Source: Bombyx mori (lineage: Eukaryota; Arthropoda; Insecta; Lepidoptera; Bombycidae). Taken from it: a DNA stretch of 64,000 bases. The notes under the pieces were generated by a model, which worked only from the letters and a program-made list of their open reading frames with translations, was not told the origin of the DNA and did no database searches. Both the position numbers and the translations under genes were made by a program. The stretch spans positions 2,234,501-2,298,500 of the forward strand of contig NC_085126.1 of assembly GCF_030269925.1 (NCBI RefSeq), given 5' to 3'. Below are positions 34,214 through 46,199 of the stretch, piece after piece. Positions within the stretch are counted from its first letter, which is position 1. Every line of letters starts with the position of its first letter.

Positions 34214-34431
34214 ATCTCAACCTCTGTTCTGTTTAGTATTCTAAGGTTTTCACGAGTCGTCGTCACAGTTAAAACTCTGAGACCACGGACGTAGTCTGAA
34301 AATGAAAATGGTCGCAAACACTGAAACAAATCATAATGTAAATTCACTTAGAAATATAGTCCGATTTTATTTCTTTAAACACGTATACTGTTTTCTATTT
34401 TTATTACATTCTTCTTATTCTTCTTCATAGC

Positions 34432-34590
34432 TTTCTTCATTACTGAAGGTCGTGTCCTTGAAACTTGACCGTAGCCTATCTCGTGAGCTGTTTCCACCTC
34501 GTCCGGTCCTCAGCTTCTCGTAAGGCGGTTCCGAATGGTAGCCCGGTTAGAGTGGTTATTTGGTCACACCAGCGGCTAGGTGATACATTA
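34432..34590 (-). pseudogene. RTE-like LINE 3' fragment
   Basis: cattactgaaggtcgtgtcc corresponds inversely to the end of RTE-like pieces at 1862 and 11865; only the last codons are left. Confidence 0.5.
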
Positions 34591-34691
34591 CATATATTAC
34601 ATTATTGAGCAAAATTTGTTTAACCCCAACCTTTCAAATCGCTCCGTTCAAGTTTAGACTCTTTTGACTCCAGAGTATCGGTCACCCTTTC

Positions 34692-34915
34692 ACCAGGACA
34701 GGTGGGCAAGCAAAGGCTCAGTCAGGAGGGGTGGGATTTGCTAACAGCTGCCCGAGCGCCTCCGAAGGAGACCTAACAACTTAAGAGCAACTGCTTCGCG
34801 AATGAATCTACTACCGGATCGGAATCACGACCCGCTGAGAAGATCCGGCGAGAAACTCAGCGGGCTGATGTATGGGTTAGGTTGCACGTCGACCTCTAGT
34901 CGGTAACCCTTGCCA
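34692..34915 (-). repeat. LINE-like fragment (family 3)
   Basis: Close match to 22937-23205. Confidence 0.6.
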
Positions 34916-35005
34916 CTATACAATAAACTAAGAGTTCGTTCACAAGTCTCAGGAAGATGAAATCTATCTTGTGCTCATATAACATGACGGCTAGCGAGCT
35001 CAACT

Positions 35006-35453
35006 TTTTTATTTTTTTGTTGCTTACATAGGTGAACGAGCTCACAGCCCACCTGGTGTTAAGTGGTTACTGGAACCCATAAATATCTACAACGTAAATG
35101 CGCCACCCATCTTGAGATATAAGTTCTAAGGTCTCAAGTATACTTACAACGGCTACTACAAGACCTACCCTTCAAACCGAAACGCATTACTGCTTCACGG
35201 CAGAAATAGGCAGGGTGGTGGTACCTACCGGACTCACACGAGGTCCTACCACCAGTAATTATGCAAATTATAATTTTGCGGGTTTGATTTTTATTACACG
35301 ATGTTATTCCTTCACCGTGGAAGTCAATCGTGAACATTTGTTGAGTACGTATTCCATTAGAAAAATTGTTACCCGCCTGCGGGATTCGAACACCGGTGCA
35401 TCGCTTCAACACGAATGCACCGGACGTCTTATCCTTTAGGCCACGACGACTTC
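35006..35453 (-). repeat. Bm1 SINE, full length
   Basis: From the T-run and attgctt-like end through the body, the AAATTATAATTTTGCG segment and the tRNA-like head to ccacgacgac. The B-box-like ttcgaacaccgg and A-box-like atcctttaggcc are visible in inverse. Confidence 0.9.
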
Positions 35454-35704
35454 AAAACTGCGCAACTAGTTTAAAAAAATCTTAAATCATTCAAACTTCT
35501 TTAACAAACAATGCAACAAATTAATAACAACAATTCGTTGGTAATAATCTTTGAACAGTTGCTAGTAGATTTCAACGAAAACGAGAACTCGAAGTGTGTC
35601 AAAGGAAACATTCCTTTAAATATCCACGTTCGATTGTTTGAGCAGATGTCATTTGCTTTGTAATTGTGACACAAAGCCGTAGTGTACACGGAACGTGTAG
35701 TAGG

Positions 35705-36096
35705 CAAGGGCCGATCCAGGGGGAGTCATGGGGTCATGACCCCCCCCCCCCCCCCCCCCGAGCTGGTTCCAGGACCTAGGTGGACCACATATTGAACATA
35801 ATGATTTCAGGACCACGGTTATGGAATATAAACAAGCTGCCTCATTCCGGGCGTGATAGTGCTTCTCTGGATGTCTTCAAGAGAAGATGGCAATATGTAC
35901 GTGTATATTTACAAGTTATTATGTGTTAAGTTTTTCAAATGTACAATAAACAATAAATATTTTTAAGTACAGTACTTACGTACATTAATAAAATACCTAC
36001 TTTTTACTTCTATCTATTGTTATCAAAATTAAATTATAAGTTCTTGACTTGACCAGTACTATGTGACTCCTGGAATCAAAGCTGGATCCGCCCTTG
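35705..36096. mobile_element. hAT-type MITE
   Basis: Termini caagggccgatccag and ctggatccgcccttg are inverted repeats with one mismatch. The 8-bp gtagtagg duplicates on both sides (35697-35704, 36097-36104). A run of 20 C lies at 35740-35759. No transposase is encoded. Confidence 0.88.
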
Positions 36097-36157
36097 GTAG
36101 TAGGTCCGTTTTCTTAAATAAAAGTTTTACATAGGATTGTTAACGCTTCGATAGTTG

Positions 36158-36412
36158 TATCTGATAGCCTTGAGAGGCTATATCAGCATTGCTTTAACTA
36201 TTAGGTGAGCTCACGGGGCTCAAACCTGATGACGTTGCTAACACTGGCCCTAGCAAGAGCAGTGCTTAGCAGAATCTACCACCGGATCGGAAACGCGACT
36301 CACTGAGAAGATCCGGCGAGAAATTCAATGGGCTGTGTCTGTGGGTTAATTCGCTCGTCGAGCCCTTCGTCGCAAGCGACGGGTTCGACGAGGGCGGTGA
36401 CCGGATGGATAT
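36158..36412 (-). repeat. LINE 3' end (family 1)
   Basis: gatagccttgagaggctatatc through ctaccaccggatcggaaacg to gggcggtgaccgg; the poly-A end is missing. Confidence 0.72.
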
Positions 36413-36649
36413 TTTAACGATAACGCTTTGCACTCGACATTTTTTTATTATTATTTTAAATTGGTAAGATGGGTGGAACAGCTCACGTCCCGTCTGGTGT
36501 AAATGGTCCAATGGTCTGGCCGCTATATATTGATGTAGGTACTCTACAATACAATATGTGTTTCTACTATAGTACCGAAAAACATGTCATGGAATGATCT
36601 AGCACATCTAGAGTATACTTTGTTATTATGCAAACGGCGGGTTTGCTGT

Positions 36650-36855
36650 TAAAAGGTTACCGGAGTCCATACAAATCGACTATGTTAATGCCGCCGCCCA
36701 TCTCGAGACATTAGCTCTAATCAGTACATCGCCTGCCCCACCTTTCTAACCGAAACGTATTACTGCTTCACGGCAGAAATAGCCAGGGTGGTATTTCATT
36801 AGAAACTCTGGTACCCGCCTGCGGTATTCGAACACCGGCACACCGGCGGTCCAGT
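36650..36855 (-). repeat. Diverged Bm1 with internal deletion
   Basis: gttaccggagtccatacaaat, cggcagaaatagccagggtgg, then directly tttcattagaaactctggtac and the head. The segment between them, including the ATTATAATTTGCG motif, is lost. Confidence 0.65.
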
Positions 36856-36859
36856 TTCA

Positions 36860-37395
36860 ATATCGGACCGTCTTGTGCCATATACAACGCCCACCGCCTA
36901 GACGCAGGGACCTGGTGGGAGGGTCTGCCAACGGCCAAAAAAAGGCAGTGGACTGGCTGGAATGATTTTTCTTCTTGAGCGACGCTAACCGCTCATTACC
37001 ATTGTAGCACTTTTTCTATATAAATTTCATAATTAATCACCTCAAATCGAACATGATATTCGATTTTAAGTGTACGCCTTTGAATGACTGAAAAAAGCAT
37101 GTGTAACCGGGGTACGACATGGCCTTAATACAAGGAAAAAAGAAAATTAATCGAAGATCCTTCAAACAATGAATCCTAACAGAACTTCACAACGAAATTC
37201 CCCAAATAAATCACAATCAAGTTAAATTAAAACGATCAAATCGTCACAGCGTTGGCTTTCGTCGACAATAAAAGTCATTCACGATTATTGTCTCTGTAAT
37301 TTTTTATTGATTTATAACTAACCCTTCGACGCTTGCACGACTGGTCACATAATTTTTTTTTAAATAGCTGAGCTTTTTTGATGATACGACGTATT
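36860..37395. other. Unrecognised stretch
   Basis: No gene, RNA or repeat was recognised. Confidence 0.35.
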
Positions 37396-37399
37396 ATTA

Positions 37400-37560
37400 T
37401 CTAGCTTGGGTAGGTGTCTCCGTCATATCCTGCCACGAAGCTTAGCCACAGGGCTTAACAGCCGTAATTAAGGCGTCGACTTCATATTTTAAGGTGGGTG
37501 GTAGCGTCACGTTATGTCTATGTACAACGGTAACAACTATATTATAACCACAATACCAGG
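37400..37560 (+). repeat. Degraded Bm1
   Basis: tgccacgaagcttagccacag and aaggtgggtggtagcgtcacg keep the order of the Bm1 body only loosely. Confidence 0.4.
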
Positions 37561-38138
37561 CGAGCATGTCACGTCAATTCGGATCCTCCCGATCCACTAA
37601 CGTTGCTTTTAGGTACTCCAAGAACCGATCATCGTTAGAAATTCAATTTAATGAACTGATTTATTCTTACTATACTTGCTTACATAACATTACTTAACTT
37701 AATAGCTATAGATCAATTATTATTATTATAAATTGGAATTTGGTAAATCTTTTAAATACACTGACAATGACAATTTGTGATCATAGTCCCAAGCAAATCA
37801 AAATCACAGTAGCCAGTGTCATTACAACAAAAATTACCTTTTCCGATCCAAATAATATGACTCGACCATTCAATTATGATCTAATCTTTTAAATAGTTTA
37901 TTTTTAAATGACACATATAAGTATTGTGACTCACAGAGAATGAGACACGGTAAAGGCGGTGTGGGATGCACAAGGTTGACACCTTACGATCTTAAGACAC
38001 TTCACAGTAAACGCCTGATGCAGAAACGACAGCTATGATAGAAGATTCAGTAAGCGGTTAATGTGTTGCAACTGGTTCGTTGATGGAAGAAAGGAACGTC
38101 ACAATAAATCATAATATAATATGTATAATACATAAATC

Positions 38139-38384
38139 TATATATCGACGCTTGAAAGGCAAACATGACTAAGCGACAATGCGTGAACTTTACAGTAGAC
38201 TAATTTAAAGCTGAAATACTTGAAAAAAATTATATTTTAACGAATCTAGCTGTAGGATTGAAATTATTTTGATAGACCTAGAAATATATATTTTTTGCGC
38301 ATCGAATATGGTTATTGCCTATCATTTATGTACAAAGCAGTTATTGTCGCTTAGTCACGTTTGCCTTTCAAGCGTCGATATATA
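38139..38384. mobile_element. MITE with about 40-bp terminal inverted repeats
   Basis: cgacgcttgaaaggcaaac near the left end and gtttgcctttcaagcgtcg near the right are inverse copies, extending to agcgacaa / ttgtcgct with one mismatch. TATA flanks suggest a TA target, as for Tc1/mariner-type MITEs. 246 bp, non-coding. Confidence 0.82.
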
Positions 38385-38409
38385 AAAGAAAGTCGTGTTA
38401 GTTTTTTTT

Positions 38410-38880
38410 GTTTTTTTTTTATTGCTTAGATGGTTGGACGAGCTCACAGCCCACCTGGTGTTAAGAGGTTACTGGAGCCCATAGACATCTACAACCTAGA
38501 CGCGCCACCCACCTTGAGATACAAGTTCTAAAGTCTCATTATAGTTACAACGGCTGTCCCATCCTTCAAACCGAAACGCATTACTGCTTCACGGCAGAAA
38601 TAGGCAGGGCGGTGGTACCTATCCGCGCGGACTCACAAGTGGTCCTACCACCAGTAATTACGCAAATTATAATTTTGCGGGTTTGATTTTTATTACACGA
38701 TGTTGTGCCTTCACCGTGGAAGTGAATCGTGAACATTTGTCGAGTACGTATTTCATTAGTAAAATTGGTACCCGCCTGCGGGATTCGAACACCGTTGCAT
38801 CGCTTCAACACGAATGCACCGGACGTCTTATCCTTTAGGCCACGACGTGCACCCGACGTCTTATCCTTTAGGCCACGACG
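38410..38880 (-). repeat. Bm1 SINE, full length, head duplicated
   Basis: Full-length minus-strand Bm1. Its 5' head occurs twice: 38815-38847 and 38848-38880 are a 33-bp tandem repeat with one mismatch. Each contains the A-box-like atcctttaggcc in inverse. Confidence 0.9.
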
Positions 38881-38904
38881 AACTATTTATAACTATTTAT
38901 AACT

Positions 38905-40564
38905 CAAGAACGGCTGAACTGATTTGACTGAAAATTTGTGAGGAGGTAGCTTAGAACCAGGAGAAGGACATAGGATACTTTTTATCACGTTCCCGTGGGA
39001 CGTGACATAAAACGTGGTATAACAAAACGCAACTGATATGGAATAACAAAACGCAACTGACAGCTAAACGTAATGTAGTCTATGGTTAATTAAAGTAGGA
39101 TTTTGAAGTTGATCGGCTGATGTGTTTGTTCCACTGAAGTAGGAAACCTATGGAAATGAAACATCAACAAAAAATTCGTGCCACTGTGACGTCATCTGGC
39201 CACAAAACATGGCGGTTTTAGTGCTGGCCAGAAGATTTTAATGTTAGTAGGTTTTATCGATAAACGTTCTTGGCTTATTTTATTTTAAATATTGTTGAGT
39301 ATGAATGTATTTGTAGAATTTATACTTTAATAGGAATTAAGTATATTGTTATGTGCAAAGATGATGTGATTTAGATATTATGTGAAATATTACTTGAGAG
39401 TGATTCAAATTTTAAACTTATCAAGGGACCGCCTGATAAAAAAAAACACCTACAGAACATTTATTCGTTAATGAAATTACAAACGTCATTCCTTGTGACT
39501 TCCTCTCTAAAATCACTTAATTAATAAATATTTAACGAATTTAAAATGTAGTGAGTAAAACACTACTCACTGCGGAATAAAACTATTTTATTTAAATAGT
39601 TCCGAAGAGATTTTGTCGGTAGCCTTTTTCCCGAAATATCTAAACAGAATGTCTAAATATGTTTTGATGACATATTTTAAAGAGGTATTTATGATTAGTG
39701 TCATGATGAATAGATTCCGACCGAAAAATGGTGTCCGATATTTCGGATTCAAATATATTATTAAGTGTATAATTTATGTTTCGGATGAGGGCTCCATAAT
39801 GAATTTAAATATATATAGATAATAGTTTTGGGGCATCGACCTTCTTGAGATCCTATAAAATATGTTTTAATTATTATTTTTGTATGTTTTAAGCATGATA
39901 AAATTAGAAATTTTATATAAGCAATCATATTAAATCGATATCAAAGTCAATAAATAATGTACAACCCAAAACAGACGGCCGAACTGACGTGACAATGACA
40001 TTTGGCGCGCTAAGCATGGCGGATTTTCGGCCTCATTAGACGGAGACGGAGACATTTACGTATATTCATGTTTCATTTTATGTACGCACTGAAATACTGT
40101 TATATTGTTTTCCTGCGAGTTAAAGTGCTGAGTAAGAACGAGATAGATATATGTTTATGTGTGTGCCTTCAAAATGGGTGATATTTATATAAGCAATTGT
40201 ACGTATAGAACAATATGTCGTGTCCCTACTATATAGGTCTATGGTTTGTTCCGAGTTTCTATTAGCTTATTGGGCCGAGATAGGCAATCATTAAGAAAGC
40301 CATGCCGCGACCAACACGATCAAATCTTTCCCGACGAAGCCGTAATGCAACTAGGATTCGAAACATTGCGAGTGAAAGGACTGAAGAAGAACAAGAAAAT
40401 ACAATAATAATAACAACTCAAATACATGGCCAATAAAGAATCATTAAAATATTGCTTTTTTAATATACATTAAAATTATCCAAATAAAAAATTTACCTTG
40501 ATAAAATCAAAAATTTGCTCATTTATTGCCTCTAAGGCGAAATAAAGTTCGCCGAGTCAGCTAG
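38905..40564 (+). mobile_element. Candidate Helitron
   Basis: The right end is a clear Helitron terminus: hairpin ggcgaaataaagttcgcc, gagtcag, CTAG at 40561-40564, then T. At the left, gaacggctgaactgatttg followed by gaaaatttgtg is the sort of sequence found near Helitron 5' ends in moths. The exact 5' end and whether one element spans the interval are not shown; no Rep/helicase frame was seen. Confidence 0.5.
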
Positions 40565-40627
40565 TTATAAATAAATACTTAAAAACGTTGTTGTATGTTA
40601 TGTTTATATATGTATACTGTGTGTGTG

Positions 40628-40990
40628 TTTTGTTTATTGCCTTTGTAGGCAGACGAGCATAGGGCCCACCTGATGGTGAGTGGTTACCGTCACCCATGAA
40701 CTTCAGCAATGCCAGGGGCAGAGCCAAGCCGCTGCCTACCGCTAAATACTCTCCACAAGCCTCGTTTGAAGAAGGACATATCATAACGCTCGGGAAACAC
40801 CGTGGAGGGGAGCTCATTCCATAGCCGGATGGTACGTGGCAAAAAACACCTCTGGAAACGCACTGTGGATGAACACAGTGACTCCAGGTATTATGGATGA
40901 ACTCTCCTCCGGTGGCGGGCGGTACGATAGTAAAAACTAGATAATGGTACCATCTCGAACAATTCCTCAGAGCACTCTCTACTCCACCCT
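40628..40990 (-). repeat. LINE 3' end (family 2)
   Basis: tttattgcctttgtaggcagacg to gcactctctactccaccc; a long copy. Confidence 0.75.
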
Positions 40991-41248
40991 TGATTGACTG
41001 ATAGAGAATGACTTAGGCATTAAGTCCGCCATTGTATAATACTTTTGTGCATAAAGCTATATAAATAAATACTATGTGAAACATCACGACTATCTATGAC
41101 CATTCTTTTGTTTGGGACCCGGTTTGTTTTGGATATTCGACGGAACTAACAGCAAAGGCAGCCGTCGCCAGCGTTCGCTCCAGACTGCAAACTTCACGTG
41201 TCAGAGAATTAATTATTGTTATCGTTCGCCCTAAACACGTCATTACAG

Positions 41249-41550
41249 ATCCTCCCGATCCATCAACGGTGCTTTTAGGTTTCGCAAGCATCGGTAACCG
41301 TCCCCGCCGAACCTGTCGCTTGCGACGAAGGGCTCGACGAGTAAATTAACCCATAGACACAGCTCACTGAGTTTCTCGCCGGATCTTCTCAGTTTGTCAC
41401 GTTTCCGATCCGGTGGTAGATTCTGTGAAGCACTGCTCTTGCTAGGGTTCGTGTTAGCAACATCATGAGGTTTGAGCCCCGTGAGCTCAGCTACACGTCA
41501 AGGTGAAGCTGAAATAGCCTCTCAAGGCTATCAGCATAGGTAGGGAAAAA
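41249..41550 (+). repeat. LINE 3' end (family 1)
   Basis: gatcctcccgatccatcaacg to ataggtagggaaaaaaa. Confidence 0.77.
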
Positions 41551-41818
41551 AATCTGTCGTTCTTTTGTTGATACGTTATCTTGTCACGGATCATCATTAT
41601 CTGGTTTACTCGCGGGAACGGTTGCAATGTTCTCGTTCAGTTTGTTTAGACACTTCTGTTACAATTTTGAAGCGTGCAATGAGGCATTTCGCAGGCCGCA
41701 TGTTAACTTGGAATGTTGATGGATATGTTTTTGTAATGAGAGGAGAAGAGGTAATCCAAAATAGAATGTGGATTGCTACGTGAAGCATGATATTATGCAG
41801 ATCTGTTTGTATCATTGT

Positions 41819-41848
41819 ACACAATTACGATATTAATCGTAATTGTGT
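41819..41848. repeat. Perfect 12-bp inverted repeat
   Basis: acacaattacga and tcgtaattgtgt around tattaa. Function unknown; it lies just beyond the end of the unrecognised minus-strand frame at 41833-42135. Confidence 0.6.
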
Positions 41849-42180
41849 ATCTCGCCTACGCTTCGCTGTGGATGTAGATAAATATGTGGTACACGCCCAT
41901 TTTTTTGACGAAGCGCGAATGAGCGGCAAAACCAACTTGTAGAATAATTTGTAGAAGTCGGTTCTGATATCTCCGCGGGGTTTTCATAGTATACCTTAGA
42001 GCTGAATGAAGTTGGCTGATAGCTTTCAACGAAGCAATGATTTAGTGGCCACGTGCTACGCTCTATCCCTGATATTTCAATTTGATAACTATACAATAAT
42101 TGATTGAAGCATTTACTCAAAGTCGGTAGTGCCATATAATTTATTCTGATGTGGTGAAAAACGTGAGGTCGATAAGTAAT

Positions 42181-42270
42181 ATGGCTAGTTTCCGCAACTT
42201 TAAAAAGTCTAAAAGTGGTGTCTTTAATTCTATATATGGGAGAAGAGTACGAGCCTGGTTTGAGTCTTCG
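42181..42270 (+). CDS. Possible first coding exon, unrecognised
   Basis: ATG at 42181 opens a 30-codon frame beginning MASFRNFKKSKSGVF and ending AWFESS at 42270. It is directly followed by GTAAGTA, a good donor. Basic N-terminus, no known motif. The minus-strand frame 41833-42135 starts nearby in the other direction and is also unrecognised. Chance is possible. Confidence 0.25.
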
Positions 42271-42414
42271 GTAAGTACCGCCTTTCTGAGATAACGTTGA
42301 AATTTATTACTTTTATTCTATTAGGTGGTGTCGGTCCAATGCGTAATGCAACTGAGTTACAGGTGGACAGAGTAGCTTATACGATGGTCCGCTTTTTCGT
42401 TCCCAACCTTTCAT

Positions 42415-42655
42415 GAGAATAGTCTTGTGAGTCCTCACGGGTAGGTACCACCACCCAGCCTATTTCTACTGTGAGGCAGTAATGCGCTTCGGTTTGAAGG
42501 GTGGGGCAGCCGTTGTAAATATACTGAGACCTTAGAACTTATATCTCAAGATGGGTGGCATATTTGCGTTGTAGATGTCGATGGATTCCAGTAACCACTT
42601 AACACCATGTGGGCTGTGAGCTCGTCCAACCATCAAAGCAATAAAAAATAGATTA
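42415..42655 (+). repeat. Bm1 SINE, slightly truncated
   Basis: It starts at gtcttgtgagtcctcacggg, about 15 bases inside the usual headless start, and ends aataaaaaa. Confidence 0.85.
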
Positions 42656-42659
42656 ATAT

Positions 42660-43317
42660 AAGCCCACGGATGAATAATAGGGAGGCAGTACTTGTAGTAG
42701 AAGTCGCCTACTTCGAGACATGATTTCGTAGTCTCAGTTGCATAGCCCAGAGTTCTTATCAGTTCTGGTCCTCAAGTAAGCTATGCTTCCAAGGATGCCA
42801 TCGCGATAGACAACCCATACATCGTTATCAAGTATCAAAGCCGTTGTTACTGTTACGGCGTTTCAGATACTATTTGCTTACCGCAAAACACTATCGCCTT
42901 ATTCCTCAAACAGGGTAAGCTAATAAAAATATAACCCAAACAAAAGATCCTTTTGTGCCGAATTATAAACAGACTTTGTCCAGCTGATTTATTGGCCATT
43001 AAAGCGTATCAATCAAACCGTTTGGTTCCACGAAGCGACTTCTCAAGTTATTCCCGTCTTAAATATTTGGTCACAGCGCTTGTCAATCTGTAAGCGTTGT
43101 TTGAAAGATATTTTATGGACGCCGCTTCAGACAAGGCCAGTTTGAGAACAGAATGCTTTCTTGTGGAGTTTGTTTTTTAATGCCCTATATTTATTTACGA
43201 ACAAATATGGTCGAAGGCCATTCGAAAGGCATAATAACTATTTCGCGGCAGAAACAGGCAAGACAGAGTGGCTAATAAACTTTTTTTTTATATTTAACCA
43301 AAAACAATTAAAAAACA
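42660..43317. other. Unrecognised stretch
   Basis: Scraps of Bm1-like text (gagacatgatttcgtagtctc near 42715) but no definable feature. Confidence 0.35.
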
Positions 43318-43445
43318 GCCTTAATAGCTAACCGAGCATGCTCAACTGGTGTTACGTAATTACCAGAGCCCATAGAAATGGCAGCTTAAATGTCACTTGA
43401 AATCATGAGCTTAAGGTCTTAATTGTACTGGCAAAACGGTTGGCT
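43318..43445 (-). repeat. Degraded Bm1
   Basis: aattaccagagcccatagaaat and gagcttaaggtcttaattgtac are eroded Bm1 3' blocks. Confidence 0.5.
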
Positions 43446-43544
43446 TACACTGATCCTTAAGAGCATCTCGATTCTGAACTATATTAAACTTCTCTATATA
43501 TATTTACACTCGTAAAACTCACAGCTTAATTTTATATAAAAATA

Positions 43545-43947
43545 CTAGCTGACCCGGCAGACTTCGTAGTGCCTCAATCGATAAATAAAAGACCTCAACT
43601 TTTGTATCAAATAAACTTAAAACAAACAAAAGGAACCCGTCCGACGGGAGACACATTAAAGGAAAAACAAAATTGTTATTTTTATTTAATTTTTTTATTA
43701 CTTAGATGGATGGGTGAGCTCACAGCCCACCTGGTGTTAAGTGGTTACTGGAGCCCATGGACATCTACAACGTAAATGCGCCACCCACCTCGAGATATAA
43801 ATTCTGAGATTTTCATATTTTTTCACCTTTTGAACCTTATCTGGACTTCCACGAATAATTCAACACCAAAATTAACCAAATCGGTCCAGCCGTTCTCGAG
43901 TTTTAGCGAGACTAACGAACAGCAATTCATTTATATATATATATCGA
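43545..43947 (-). mobile_element. Non-autonomous Helitron, family A, interrupted by Bm1
   Basis: CTAG at 43545-43548 and the TATATATA end near 43947. The element is split at its tttatttaatt / ttttcat region by the Bm1 at 43688-43808. Confidence 0.8.
43688..43808 (-). repeat. Bm1 SINE 3' part, nested in a Helitron
   Basis: T-run, attacttagatggatgggtg to gagatataaattctgag. Only the last 110 bases of Bm1 are present. Confidence 0.82.
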
Positions 43948-44397
43948 TTGCGATTTAATATTATTGTTCGTAAATTCTAAAACTTTTTATATATAAATTA
44001 TGCAATTCCTGTATCGTTGACTCATAATACTTGGCACTTGCTAGTCGAGTATTTACCTGCATTATAAACTACTATAAAATCTGACGTCAGCGAACTGAAT
44101 ATTTGTAAGACAGTGATTTAACCCAGAACCGTTAAAATGATGTCACAAGAAAAACAAAAGGAATGATCATTTTTATTCGGTACAGTGATTCATTGTTTCC
44201 AAAAACTTTTTTTATTTTACCACGTGTAATGTATCTGTAATCTGTTTTTATGTTATGTTTGTCATTTGTTTGTCATTGCTTTATCTCTTGTTGGAAACAC
44301 TATAAAATTTAAATATAACGAGAAACCAGGCAACGTACCGCAGTGATCAGCGTTAAATTTCTGGAAAAAAGATGTGGTGTCGTGGGACACCAGGTAG

Positions 44398-44917
44398 GAA
44401 CGAAGTTCCCTCGGCCAATGTAGAATCGACACAATTTGCAAAAAAAGAAATGGTGCTCAATTTTATGTAGGTTTTCTTGGTTTTTATCTTAAATTTTGCT
44501 GATTAGTTTTTATTTAAGTACGGGAAAGTATTTAGGAAATATAAATTACGTAAAATAAAAAAAATAGTAATTCAAATTATCAATTAAAATAACAAAATAT
44601 ATCTCTTTATTTTTGATTGACAACATAAAATTACATAGAAATAGAAATAATTACTAAATAGAGAGAGAAGGGATTAGAGAACGAAAAGAAAGAAGGAGAA
44701 AGAGAAAGGTATTATAAACTAGTCGCTTGTGTATGCGACTGTCGCGCCTGCGCACGTCTCATTTAACGGTTTTATTCCACGCACTTTTTTCCACGGATTT
44801 TTCCACGCACTTTTTTCCACGGATTTTTTCTTACGGTTTTACTATCACATTTTTTCAGTTCGGTCGCGCAGCAAAATCCCTATCCCCTCCAAGCCTGCCG
44901 TAAGGAACTTCGTTCCA
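44398..44917. repeat. Element bounded by an inverted repeat, with internal tandem repeat
   Basis: ggaacgaagttcc at the left and ggaacttcgttcc at the right are inverse copies. Inside, a unit of about 27 bases (ttccacgcacttttttccacgga) is repeated nearly twice at 44775-44830, and a purine-rich stretch lies at 44660-44708. Non-coding. Confidence 0.5.
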
Positions 44918-45911
44918 AAAACCTAATTGTTGAAACACACCCTCTGTTTGTGACAATCGGATGAATAATTTAAGATGCCTTAGAGGACAAACAATAATTT
45001 TTAATAATATTCAAAACATCGTTTAACCAAAGTTTTCACTGTCCATTCTCAATGGCTCAATATAGACAATTTAGTCATTTACGCGCACTTAAAACAGTCT
45101 TATTATAGTTGTTACGTCATTTAGTTTTTTTATAATAAAATTACTCTTACAACCCATCTTAAGAATGCGTTACTAATGCTAGCAATGTTCTTACAATTGG
45201 CAAACGAAACATAGCGGAGCGGGTATCTAATTTTCCTCAAGTGGCATACCTATCGATTTCCTAAAACATCATCCTATTGAAAATTAGGGATCCTTTTTTT
45301 CGTGTTACAACGTTAATTCATACCGGTCATGTAATGTAGTTAAGGTTTCGGATCCTCGTATCTTTAGGACGCCGATATCCACATCATGGCCTCTACAAAC
45401 TTCGATAGCGACTTTATACTAAATGAGACGAAAGCTCGCGTTCAACTATAAAAGTTTTCAATTATTCTAATATATTTAAACCTCTTCAGGGGTATTGGCA
45501 CGTATGTTTAGGTTTTTATTTATTTAATATTTATATATTTAACTCTACGCTCAATGGACCCATGTGGACTGTTTTTTTAATGAGTATTCTCTTTTGTTTT
45601 TTAATTATTTCGTTGTTTTTAATACTAAATAAGGAAATCGCAATAAATAATAAATTAAATTCATATTTTTTTATACTTTAAAAAATACGTCTCTGATGAC
45701 GTTAAAACCCTTAGAAACTTTGAGATGCACTGTCCTTTGAAATGTAAAATTAGCACATGGCCCACTTAGTTCAATATTGACATTTATAACGCAAGGCCCA
45801 GGGGTTGATGCGTCGTTGACCTAAAAACCTAAATTGACAAAGGAATTGACTCAAGTTTTTTGTTTAGATGTAATTTTTACGTCATTAATTTCAGAGAAAA
45901 CGAATGATTGG
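44918..45911. other. AT-rich stretch without recognised gene
   Basis: No feature was recognised. Confidence 0.38.
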
Positions 45912-46190
45912 GTTTTTTTTATTGCCCTTGTAGGCACACGAGCATATGGCCCACCTGACGGTGAGTGGTTACAGTCGCCCATGGACTTCAGCAATGCCAG
46001 AGGCAAAGCCAAGCCGCTGCCTACCACTTAATACCCTCCACAAGCCTCGTTTGAAGAGGGACATGTCATAGCGCTCGGGAAACACCGTGGAGGGGAGCTC
46101 ATTCCATAGCCGGATGGTATGTGGCAAAAAAGACTTCTGGAAACGCACTGTGGATGACCGCAGTGACTCCAGGTAGTATGGATGAACTTA
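45912..46190 (-). repeat. LINE 3' end (family 2)
   Basis: T-run, attgcccttgtaggcacacg to gactccaggtagtatgg. Confidence 0.77.
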
Positions 46191-46199
46191 ACATCAGGT

